A stretch of 23,532 nucleotides of DNA from Pseudomonadota bacterium (GTDB lineage Bacteria > Bdellovibrionota > Bacteriovoracia > Bacteriovoracales > Bacteriovoracaceae): the NCBI GenBank assembly GCA_023432655.1, contig JAEYUK010000178.1:1-23532 (forward strand), written 5' to 3'. The notes beneath the pieces were generated by a model. It searched no databases. It was not told the DNA's origin and worked only from the letters and a program-made list of their open reading frames with translations. Shown here piece by piece: positions 15,181 through 20,951 of the stretch. Position 1 is the stretch's first letter, and each line of letters begins with the position of its first letter. Both the position numbers and the translations under genes were made by a program.

Positions 15181-15267
15181 GCCCGGGTGGTGGAATGGTA
15201 GACACAAGGGATTTAAAATCCCTCGGATGAATAATCCGTACGAGTTCGAGTCTCGTCTTGGGCACCA
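15181..15267 (+). tRNA. tRNA-Leu (anticodon UAA)
   Basis: An 87-nt class II tRNA with CCA encoded. Acceptor arms are GCCCGGG (15181-15187) and CTTGGGC (15257-15263) with two G-U pairs. The anticodon stem AGGGA/TCCCT holds the loop TTTAAAA, giving anticodon TAA for Leu. A long variable arm (GGAT...ATCC) and a T-arm with GTTCGAG follow. Discriminator A264 and CCA end at 15267. A T-rich run just downstream probably ends transcription. It decodes UUA and UUG. Confidence 0.96.
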
Positions 15268-15435
15268 TATTTATTTTTTTCAATTTCCAACATGCTAAAA
15301 TCATTACACTTGAAAGGGTAATCGACAAGGATTAACAGCCAAGGCAACAATAAAAAACATTGTTTTGATAAGTAACGCCAAGAAACTACGTTGTAATATT
15401 TCCACCAAGGTAACTCTAAATCCTCATCCTGGCAT

Positions 15436-15460
15436 ATAACTCTCCTTACATAGGAGTTAT
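15436..15460 (+). promoter_or_regulatory. Hairpin covering the Shine-Dalgarno of the 15463 gene
   Basis: ATAACTC (15436-15442) is the exact reverse complement of GAGTTAT (15454-15460), which overlaps the AGGAG ribosome site of the gene starting at 15463. Folding would hide that site. Confidence 0.4.
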
Positions 15461-15462
15461 AA

Positions 15463-16011
15463 ATGAAAAAAATGAGCACCATCCTAGCGCTCTGGGCACT
15501 TCCTTTAATCGCTTCGGCCCATGAGTGTACGAAATTTTTAAATAATGGCTGGGTGGCCGATGAGGGTTATGCCTGTAGTGTCTCCCGTGAGGATCTATCA
15601 CGGCTTCAGCTTCATAAAATGGAAATTTGCATCGGTACCGTTCCCTACCTAGACAATCAAAGGTATGCCGAAGCTGAGTACAAATGGATTCCCCTTTCTC
15701 AATATAATAATCCTTTCTCTAGGCGCGAAGGCCTTCATGATAAATACTTTGATAAGTATTATGCCGGTACGGCCTTTGAAGGCGATAATGGTGAGGAAGT
15801 CTATGAGCAGGATCGGGAGCAATTCCTTCTAAAAACTTTCCGTGAAGGATCCACCATGACAGGTGAGTATGATTACAAGGCAGAGATTATTCTGAACCTC
15901 AGGACTCTTACTGGAGAGCTACGGACTTACAATCGTAAGCCTGCTTTAGTGTTTAAGAAAAATTGGATTAAGAACTTCGACGTGAAATTTAATTGTATAA
16001 GAGTCCGGTGA
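15463..16011 (+). CDS. Secreted hypothetical protein
   Basis: A 182-aa exported protein: signal peptide of ~19 residues (MKKMSTILALWALPLIASA) and then a mature protein starting HECTKF. Five Cys in the mature part (three within the first ~45 residues, one near the C-terminus in FNCIRVR) suggest disulfides. The region is rich in Tyr, Glu and Arg, with a C-terminal strand pattern ALVFKKNWI. No family is recognised. AGGAG lies 7 nt before the ATG, in a possible hairpin. The stop codon lies inside the downstream terminator stem. It may be transcribed on its own. Confidence 0.75.
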   Translation: MKKMSTILALWALPLIASAHECTKFLNNGWVADEGYACSVSREDLSRLQLHKMEICIGTVPYLDNQRYAEAEYKWIPLSQYNNPFSRREGLHDKYFDKYYAGTAFEGDNGEEVYEQDREQFLLKTFREGSTMTGEYDYKAEIILNLRTLTGELRTYNRKPALVFKKNWIKNFDVKFNCIRVR

Positions 16012-16029
16012 TTTCTCACCGGACTCTTA
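15998..16029. terminator. Bidirectional terminator between convergent genes
   Basis: A perfect 14-bp stem (15998-16011 with 16016-16029) has a 4-nt loop. It includes the stop codon of the rightward gene and ends 8 nt before the stop of the leftward gene. Flanking sequence is AT-rich on both sides, so it can serve both strands. Confidence 0.85.
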
Positions 16030-16036
16030 TTAATTG

Positions 16037-16447
16037 CTAGAATAATTCAGGATCTTCAAGATCATCTTCTTCAAAGACAGGTAACTTCGACGGAGCTTCA
16101 CAACCTTCGAGTTCTAAAGTCACGACTCCAGAATACTCTTTTGTCATTTTAAAGTTCTCTTCATCCACTTGGTAAGAAGTGACCACTTCAAGAGTGTCGA
16201 ATTTAACTTTTTCAGGAGAGCATTCACCGAGGTCAATGAGTTCCCGTACACTCTCAAAAGTTCCATTCTCAATTGAAGGTAAGATCTTCTGAACATGCTC
16301 AACGACTGATTCTTCAGACTTGAAGACGGCCAGGTTAAAACTACCTTTGTAGCTCATGGGACTATGGTTTCCGACGTCAACGCCGCCACCAGTCCATCCA
16401 TTAAAAGACATCAGTACAAACATCAGAATAAAGGCGAAATTTTTCAT
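16037..16447 (-). CDS. Small secreted protein, paralogue of the 17343 protein
   Basis: A 136-aa exported protein with a signal peptide of about 20 residues (MKNFAFILMFVLMSFNGWTG). The mature part contains SEESVVEHVQKILPSI, a Cys (GECSPEKVKF), a strand-rich stretch and a second Cys (LEGCEAP), then a very acidic tail (EEDDLEDPELF). The pattern SEExV-x3-V-x3-LP[ST]I ... C ... C recurs in the 109-aa secreted protein at 17343-17672, so the two are likely paralogues, each with one disulfide. Function unknown. Its ATG overlaps the stop of the TIGR02147 regulator by 4 nt, so the pair is translationally coupled. Confidence 0.75.
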   Translation of the reverse strand: MKNFAFILMFVLMSFNGWTGGGVDVGNHSPMSYKGSFNLAVFKSEESVVEHVQKILPSIENGTFESVRELIDLGECSPEKVKFDTLEVVTSYQVDEENFKMTKEYSGVVTLELEGCEAPSKLPVFEEDDLEDPELF

Positions 16448-17286
16448 TGCTTTACCTCTGTCAGCGGGAAGAGCTGAACATTTAACTGATAGACCTGATC
16501 TAGTCCATCCATATTACTGGTTAATTCGTTAATTTCTTTTCTAAAGGCACGGATTTTCTCTTTAAGTACAGGCAGCTTATCTTTACTAATTTTAAGAGTA
16601 ACACCGTTAAACTCGCGAACCTCACTTGGGTCATGAGTCAAAGACTCCAAGGCAAGCTCAATCATATCTTTATGATAGCTGTGAACACTGAGGTGACGAA
16701 GGTCATCGGCCGTTGAAAGAGCACCAGAAACCTGACGGTATTTCTGATTTTCGTCGCGTTCAATGAGTTTCAGCGTTTCCAAAGCGTCCAAAGTTTCCCG
16801 CACCTGGCGGACACTTACTTTTTTCCTTAGGCGCTCTGATATCCATTCTGGATCGTCTTTAAAGTTTTCCAGATCAACGAGCACGTAGATCGCCACATAA
16901 AACCAATGGGCCAATAAATCAAACTGATGCTTTTCTAATAGCGATAAACCCTGCTTGCGCTTTAGGGCCATAATATCATTGAAGTACTTAATCTTCTGAT
17001 CAGCATTACTCTCTTGGTTGTAATGAACCAACAGTTCAAAGAACTGTGATTCGATCTTCTTTTTAAAACCAATGGCTGTGACATATTTGGGAATAGTATT
17101 AAGAGTTAAATTGCGGGTTCCATCAATCACCATTTTTAAATGTGATGGTGACCCGAGGTCGCCTTTGTTAACAAAAACACGATAAGAGTAAGAGGCATTT
17201 ACCCTTTTCTTCGTTTGATAAAAGTCCTGAAGGAACTGGCGATAGTTCAGGTATTCAGTGACGTTTGGAAGTTGCTCTAAATTCAT
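16444..17286 (-). CDS. TIGR02147-family (DUF4423) protein, putative regulator
   Basis: A 280-aa cytosolic protein of the TIGR02147 family, expanded in Bdellovibrio relatives and Fibrobacter and thought to be transcriptional regulators. The family N-terminus is clear (YLNYRQFLQDFYQTKKRVNASYSYR, then FVNKGDLGSPSHLKMVIDG). A winged-helix-like segment follows at ~155-190 (LRKKVSVRQVRETLDALETLKLIERDENQKYR), then the C-terminal block LSVHSYHKDMIELALESL. Shine-Dalgarno GAGG lies 4 nt before the ATG. It sits between two genes for paralogous small secreted proteins and overlaps the downstream one by 4 nt, so those genes are its likely targets. Family membership is from memory of conserved blocks. Confidence 0.88.
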   Translation of the reverse strand: MNLEQLPNVTEYLNYRQFLQDFYQTKKRVNASYSYRVFVNKGDLGSPSHLKMVIDGTRNLTLNTIPKYVTAIGFKKKIESQFFELLVHYNQESNADQKIKYFNDIMALKRKQGLSLLEKHQFDLLAHWFYVAIYVLVDLENFKDDPEWISERLRKKVSVRQVRETLDALETLKLIERDENQKYRQVSGALSTADDLRHLSVHSYHKDMIELALESLTHDPSEVREFNGVTLKISKDKLPVLKEKIRAFRKEINELTSNMDGLDQVYQLNVQLFPLTEVKQ

Positions 17287-17300
17287 CTTGCCTCAAATTG

Positions 17301-17326
17301 AAAAGGGCCCCTCATAGAGGAGCCCT
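17301..17326 (-). terminator. Terminator after the 109-aa secreted protein gene
   Basis: On the minus strand AGGGC-T-CCTC pairs with GAGG-G-GCCCT around a short ATA-type loop (stem with one mismatch), followed by TTTT. It separates the highly expressed-looking 17343 gene from the TIGR02147 gene, which may be read by readthrough. Confidence 0.7.
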
Positions 17327-17342
17327 ATTAACTAGCAATTAA

Positions 17343-17672
17343 TTATTTGTAGCTTACGAAACAACGGTTGTTCTTAACGATCAAAGTAGCACGGTATTTA
17401 GCTTCAAGAGTTCCATTAACGTTACGGTAGAATTTCTTAATAAGAGTGTTACCGATTTTGATGTGACGAGGGTGAGTGTCACAGTTTTGGAATTTCATAG
17501 ATTGAAGAAGACCTTTATCTTCTTTGATTGTTGGAAGAGCAGCTTCAACCATAGAAAGAACTTCTTCTTCAGATGTTCCCCAGAAAATTTTAGAGAAAGT
17601 GTTTGTTTCATAACCAGCAGCAAAGCTAGAAGCTGAAAGAGCAAGAGCAGCGATAAGTACGATAGTTTTCAT
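17343..17672 (-). CDS. Small secreted protein, paralogue of the 16037 protein
   Basis: A 109-aa exported protein with a textbook signal peptide cut after SSFAA (~residue 19). The mature ~90 residues show SEEEVLSMVEAALPTI, one Cys (NCDTHP), strands around LIKKFYRNVNGTLEAKYRATLIV and a second Cys close to the end (NRCFVSYK). This order matches the 136-aa protein on the other side of the TIGR02147 gene. Codons are notably uniform (GTT, CTT, AAC, GAA), suggesting high expression. It has a good Shine-Dalgarno (GGAG, 7 nt), a sigma-70-like promoter at 17738-17767 and its own terminator. Function unknown. Confidence 0.8.
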   Translation of the reverse strand: MKTIVLIAALALSASSFAAGYETNTFSKIFWGTSEEEVLSMVEAALPTIKEDKGLLQSMKFQNCDTHPRHIKIGNTLIKKFYRNVNGTLEAKYRATLIVKNNRCFVSYK

Positions 17673-17679
17673 TTTGATC

Positions 17680-17718
17680 TCCGTTTAGTTGTTAAATCTT
17701 TTTGTAATCCGTTTAGTT
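17680..17718 (-). repeat. Two 11-nt direct repeats in the 17343 leader
   Basis: TCCGTTTAGTT occurs at 17680-17690 and 17708-17718 (AACTAAACGGA on the coding strand). The gene-proximal copy contains the start of the Shine-Dalgarno. Both carry ACGGA, and both lie in the predicted 5' UTR. Confidence 0.6.
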
Positions 17719-17737
17719 AATTGCCTTGGCAGGAAGG

Positions 17738-17767
17738 AAAATAGATCGCACCACTCAACTTTGTCAA
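17738..17767 (-). promoter_or_regulatory. Sigma-70-like promoter of the 17343 gene
   Basis: On the minus strand a perfect TTGACA (17762-17767) and TATTTT (17738-17743) are separated by 18 nt. This puts the start near 17731 with a ~60-nt leader. Confidence 0.6.
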
Positions 17768-17789
17768 AAAAGTTTCTACATTTTATAAA
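17761..17789 (+). promoter_or_regulatory. Sigma-70-like promoter of the candidate small RNA
   Basis: TTGTCA (17761-17766), 17 nt, TATAAA (17784-17789). The -35 overlaps the opposite-strand -35 TTGACA almost completely. Predicted start is near 17796. Confidence 0.55.
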
Positions 17790-17796
17790 AAAGCCA

Positions 17797-17995
17797 TTCA
17801 CAAATGTGTACACCTCCTATCCCGGGCGAGCCATAAGCATCTAAAACCACAGGCAAAACACATCACTGTCGCCCTGCCGCAAAAGAAATACGCAAACGAA
17901 CGCAAGGCGAAATAAAGGTACACACCAGATCGTTAAGACGCTCTTAACACTTTGCGACATAGAACAAGATTTTGTGGCAAACCACAGGTTTTTTT
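17797..17995 (+). ncRNA. Candidate ~200-nt structured small RNA or leader
   Basis: A promoter at 17761-17789 and a terminator at 17971-17995 bound a stretch without a credible ORF. Possible pairings include a long-range TGTGTAC (17805-17811) with GTACACA (17918-17924). That encloses a GGGCGA/TCGCCC stem (17824-17829 with 17869-17874), and GTTAAG/CTTAAC (17932-17937 with 17943-17948) follows. CACAGGCAAAAC and CGCAAA motifs faintly recall c-di-GMP-I riboswitches, but the rest of that consensus is missing. It may be a free RNA, or a terminating leader for the collagen-like gene. Confidence 0.4.
17971..17995 (+). terminator. Rho-independent terminator upstream of the sigma-28-like promoter
   Basis: TTTGTGG pairs with CCACAGG (five Watson-Crick and two G-U pairs) around the loop CAAA, followed by seven T (17989-17995). 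Confidence 0.75.
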
Positions 17996-17996
17996 G

Positions 17997-18024
17997 TCAA
18001 GTATTCCAAAGCTAGCGCCGATAA
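17997..18024 (+). promoter_or_regulatory. Sigma-28 (FliA)-like promoter of the collagen-like gene
   Basis: GCCGATAA at 18017-18024 is an exact match to the sigma-28 -10 consensus. TCAAGTAT (17997-18004), 12 nt upstream, matches the -35 TAAAGTTT at six of eight positions. The predicted start near 18031 leaves a ~70-nt leader before the ATG at 18101. Confidence 0.6.
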
Positions 18025-18100
18025 CTACCCGAAAGCTTATTGAAAGAAGGGTTAAATCCGTTTTGCCTTTACACTGGGTTTAATCAAATTGAGGTAGTTT

Positions 18101-19783
18101 ATGGAACGTTCGTTGAAAACTTTATGCCTTATCGCAGTTGGAGCACTGGCAATCAGTGGACAAGCAAATGCCCATGAAAATTTGTGGAATGGATTGATAA
18201 AAAAACTTTCAGGTCATTCTTCAAAAGGTCTCCAGCTCTCATCAAGTAAAGAAACGAAACCTCATCACAAAATAACTCCAAAGGTTGTGAGCTTTCGTGG
18301 TGAGATTGAAATCCCCTCTGCCATGACGTTAACTCTGGGTCGCGGTTATCCCCATCAATCTGCGGGACAATTGATCATCGATAATCAAATCGTGTGTAAC
18401 TACTCACCAAAAACGAATCATTTCCTCACCGGTAATATTTATTACTTAAAAAATTGTTCGGATGGGAGTCGTTCAAAAGACTCCGTTTACGTGAGTAACA
18501 AAATTGAATTAGTTCTCAATCAAGCTTCTGGTGATCGAGCAGTCCTTCTTGCGAATGTAAGAGTCCTGCGATCAGAAGAAGTTGAATACGGCCTGGTCTT
18601 TCCGTACATCAATGCGACGGAAGGACAGATCTTGAGTTTTAATGGTGATGCCTGGGTTCCTGTTGATCCTTCTTCATTAGGCGGTGGCGCTGGAGCCCAA
18701 GGTCCTCAAGGCGAACAAGGTCCAATGGGACCTCAAGGTCCGCAAGGTCCTCAAGGTGAAAAAGGCGAACCTGGAATCGCTGGTGCTCCTGGTGAAAAAG
18801 GAGACAAAGGCGATAAAGGTGATCCTGGAGTTGCGGGCCCTGCTGGTGTCGCAGGACCTGCTGGTCCACAAGGTCCAAAGGGTGATGCTGGTCCTGCAGG
18901 CGTCGCTGGAGCTGTAGGTCCTCAAGGTCCCAAAGGTGATGCTGGTCCTGCAGGCGTCGCTGGCCCACAAGGACCAAAAGGTGATCAAGGTATTGCAGGC
19001 CCAGTCGGTCCCCAAGGTCCTGCAGGTGCTGACGGTGCAGTTGGACCGCAAGGACCACAAGGACCAAAAGGTGATCAAGGTATTGCGGGTCCAGTCGGTC
19101 CACAAGGTCCTGCAGGTGCTGACGGTGCGGTTGGACCGCAAGGACCACAAGGACCAAAAGGTGATCAAGGTATTGCTGGTGTAGCAGGTCCTCAAGGTCC
19201 AATGGGTCTTCCTGGTGCCCAAGGTCCGCAAGGCCCTCAAGGTCCAGCTGGTCCACAAGGTGAAAAAGGTGAAGCTGGGGCCCAAGGTCCACAAGGTTTA
19301 AAGGGTGACAAAGGTGATAAGGGTGATCGTGGGCTTTCGCAGATTGCTTATCTTCGAGATGAAAAACCAAATGGTGTTTACGCTGGTTCTTGTACTGCAG
19401 GTAACTGGAGTACTCGAGACCTAAACACTCTTGGTGGTGATACAAGTTTTATTAGTCTGAGTGGAAATAGATTCGTTCTTTCTCCAGGAAAATACTTTAT
19501 TGAAGTTAGTGCTCCAGCGTTTCAAGTTGCTATGTCACAGGCCAAGTTAAAAGTAATTGAAACAGACTCGGATGTCCTAATAGGATCACTTGCCTACTCT
19601 CATGTTAGTTCTCCTTCGATCTCTCATTCCACTATTCAAGGAGAGATAATTGTCGATTCATCTTCTACATTTGAAGTTCAGCAAATCTGTGCAGCATCCA
19701 GAGTTAATACAGGCTTTGGAATTGCCGGAGGCTTCGGAGTCCGCGAGGTTTATACTCAAGTAAAAATTATTAAAACTGAATAA
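18101..19783 (+). CDS. Collagen-like surface protein with tail-fibre-like C-terminal domain
   Basis: A 560-aa exported protein. The signal peptide ends near residue 24 (SGQANA). Residues ~25-197 form a strand-rich N-domain with two Cys (C99, C119). Residues 198-413 are 72 uninterrupted Gly-X-Y triplets rich in GPQ, GPK, GDK and GPA, which should make a trimeric collagen rod of about 60 nm. Residues 414-560 are a C-terminal domain ([45 protein letters not shown]) of a type I know from the tips of phage tail fibres. It should act as trimerisation and binding head. GAGG lies 6 nt before the ATG. A sigma-28-like promoter precedes it; the Gly-rich protein gene follows at 19821 behind a hairpin. 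It is likely a surface fibre for adhesion. Confidence 0.9.
   Translation: MERSLKTLCLIAVGALAISGQANAHENLWNGLIKKLSGHSSKGLQLSSSKETKPHHKITPKVVSFRGEIEIPSAMTLTLGRGYPHQSAGQLIIDNQIVCNYSPKTNHFLTGNIYYLKNCSDGSRSKDSVYVSNKIELVLNQASGDRAVLLANVRVLRSEEVEYGLVFPYINATEGQILSFNGDAWVPVDPSSLGGGAGAQGPQGEQGPMGPQGPQGPQGEKGEPGIAGAPGEKGDKGDKGDPGVAGPAGVAGPAGPQGPKGDAGPAGVAGAVGPQGPKGDAGPAGVAGPQGPKGDQGIAGPVGPQGPAGADGAVGPQGPQGPKGDQGIAGPVGPQGPAGADGAVGPQGPQGPKGDQGIAGVAGPQGPMGLPGAQGPQGPQGPAGPQGEKGEAGAQGPQGLKGDKGDKGDRGLSQIAYLRDEKPNGVYAGSCTAGNWSTRDLNTLGGDTSFISLSGNRFVLSPGKYFIEVSAPAFQVAMSQAKLKVIETDSDVLIGSLAYSHVSSPSISHSTIQGEIIVDSSSTFEVQQICAASRVNTGFGIAGGFGVREVYTQVKIIKTE
18980..19159 (+). repeat. Two tandem 90-bp repeats in the collagen rod
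   Basis: Units 18980-19069 and 19070-19159 encode the same 30 residues (starting [10 protein letters not shown]) and differ at only a few third-codon positions. A third partial copy begins at 19160. A shorter 15-residue duplication ([15 protein letters not shown]) lies just upstream, near 18867-18962. Confidence 0.9.
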
Positions 19784-19794
19784 TTTGCTTTAAA

Positions 19795-19825
19795 CGCATG
19801 GTTCCTTTTAGAATGGAACCATGCG
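19795..19825 (+). promoter_or_regulatory. 11-bp hairpin enclosing the start of the Gly-rich gene
   Basis: CGCATGGTTCC (19795-19805) and GGAACCATGCG (19815-19825) are perfect inverted repeats with a 9-nt loop. The right arm contains both the GGA ribosome site and the ATG at 19821. The hairpin lies 12 nt after the collagen-like stop and is followed by T-rich codons. Confidence 0.65.
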
Positions 19826-20951
19826 GATTCTTATTCTCATCACTTTTATTATTAATTCTGCTTTCGCACAAATTGATCCAGGGACGGGAGTTGAAGGTAA
19901 TTGCACTGAAGGATCATTCCTTCTTCCGGCCACAGATCCCCTAACAAACACATATGATTGTCAGGATGTGGCAATCGGTAATCTTTCAATTGTTAATGAT
20001 CCAACCTTGCCACTAACTATCAGAGCGACTGGAACAGTTACAATAACTGGGACAGTTTCATTTAATGGATCAAATGCAGTTGAAGATAATGGAGGCGCTG
20101 GCGGACCTGCTGGCGGTGGTAATGGGGGAACAAATCAATTCGGAGTCGCGACCTCAGGCGAGCCGGCCTTCCCTAACCAGGGAGGTAATAATCCTACAGA
20201 TCCGAGTTGCTCAAATCCTGGTAGCGCTGAAGGTTCAGGTGGCGGTGGAGGTTCCTTAATTTCTTTTGGTGACCCAGGATTTAAAGGAACTCTTTCCTCC
20301 GGAATAGGTCCAGTAATTACAGATCCAGGAACTCCTGGCCAAGATCTCATTACCTTTAATGTGAATAATTTTGTTTTTGCTGGCTCAGGCGGAGGTCCAG
20401 GAGGGGCAGGCTGTGAAAATTCTTCCACAACCGGACAAACTCCTGGTGGTGGTGGTGGTGGCGGTGGCGCCATTAAAATAATCTCAGCAGGGGATATCAC
20501 TATCACAGGTAGTATTAATGTCTCAGGAGGCAATGGCGGGACTACGACTACTATTAGCGGCGGAGGCGGCGGTGGCTCTGGTGGAATCATTGCTCTTCAA
20601 AGTCTTTCGAAGATAAATTTGAATAGCACTCTACTTGCTTTAGGCGGACAGGGTGGCACAAATTCTACTCCAGGAGAAAGTGGTAACGGTGGTAATGGAG
20701 CTCCTGGATATATCTATTTAGAAGATAAAGTGGATGGCATAAGAACTTATACAGGATCATTTACTCCTCCCCCATCCCCTTCCAAACAAAGTCTCAACTC
20801 CGACATATCCTGTGGAACGATTGCAGAGAGCGAAGAATCTCATTCAAATGCTCTCATGTTAATGGCTCTAGGATTTCTTTTGGCCTTAGGTACTAAAATT
20901 CTTTTCCAATTCCCAATGAAACTTTCAAGGAAGTTTGTTCACCGGAATTAA
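19821..20951 (+). CDS. Gly-rich exported protein with Cys-membrane-basic C-terminal tail
   Basis: A 376-aa protein with a signal peptide (MRILILITFIINSAFA). Residues ~45-310 are strand-forming segments (LTIRATGTVTITGTVSFNG, IKIISAGDITITGSINVSGG, IIALQSLSKINL) separated by Gly runs of up to eight. This resembles a beta-solenoid or adhesin-like surface protein. The C-terminus has a linker PPPSPS, then C331-G-T, an acidic/Ser stretch, a hydrophobic span (~343-364) and a basic end (KLSRKFVHRN). This is the layout of C-terminal sorting tags such as MYXO-CTERM, though not that sequence. It is probably co-expressed with the collagen-like gene. Its 3' end overlaps the convergent barrel gene by 59 nt. 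Confidence 0.78.
   Translation: MRILILITFIINSAFAQIDPGTGVEGNCTEGSFLLPATDPLTNTYDCQDVAIGNLSIVNDPTLPLTIRATGTVTITGTVSFNGSNAVEDNGGAGGPAGGGNGGTNQFGVATSGEPAFPNQGGNNPTDPSCSNPGSAEGSGGGGGSLISFGDPGFKGTLSSGIGPVITDPGTPGQDLITFNVNNFVFAGSGGGPGGAGCENSSTTGQTPGGGGGGGGAIKIISAGDITITGSINVSGGNGGTTTTISGGGGGGSGGIIALQSLSKINLNSTLLALGGQGGTNSTPGESGNGGNGAPGYIYLEDKVDGIRTYTGSFTPPPSPSKQSLNSDISCGTIAESEESHSNALMLMALGFLLALGTKILFQFPMKLSRKFVHRN

Noticed and set aside
15213..15482. 89-codon minus frame ending QDETRTRTDYSS
   Set aside because: Its end is the antisense translation of the tRNA-Leu, a well-known artefact, and it covers an intergenic region with no ribosome site.
17804..17836. 10-codon frame (MCTPPIPGEP) inside the candidate RNA
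   Set aside because: No Shine-Dalgarno, very short, and it overlaps proposed stems.
17842..17910. c-di-GMP-I (GEMM) riboswitch resemblance: CACAGGCAAAAC and CGCAAA
   Set aside because: The second helix sequence and the GGTAGG...GGTTACC element are not found and the spacing is wrong; kept only as an unnamed RNA candidate.
18639..19445. Long minus-strand open frames (268 and 205 codons) opposite the collagen-like gene, and short plus-strand frames inside it
   Set aside because: They mirror the Gly-X-Y codon pattern, which avoids stops in other frames. The products are low-complexity Leu/His- or Thr/Trp-rich and there are no ribosome sites.
20135..20590. 151-codon Pro-rich frame opposite the Gly-rich gene
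   Set aside because: Poly-Pro is the complement of poly-Gly codons; no Shine-Dalgarno or independent support.
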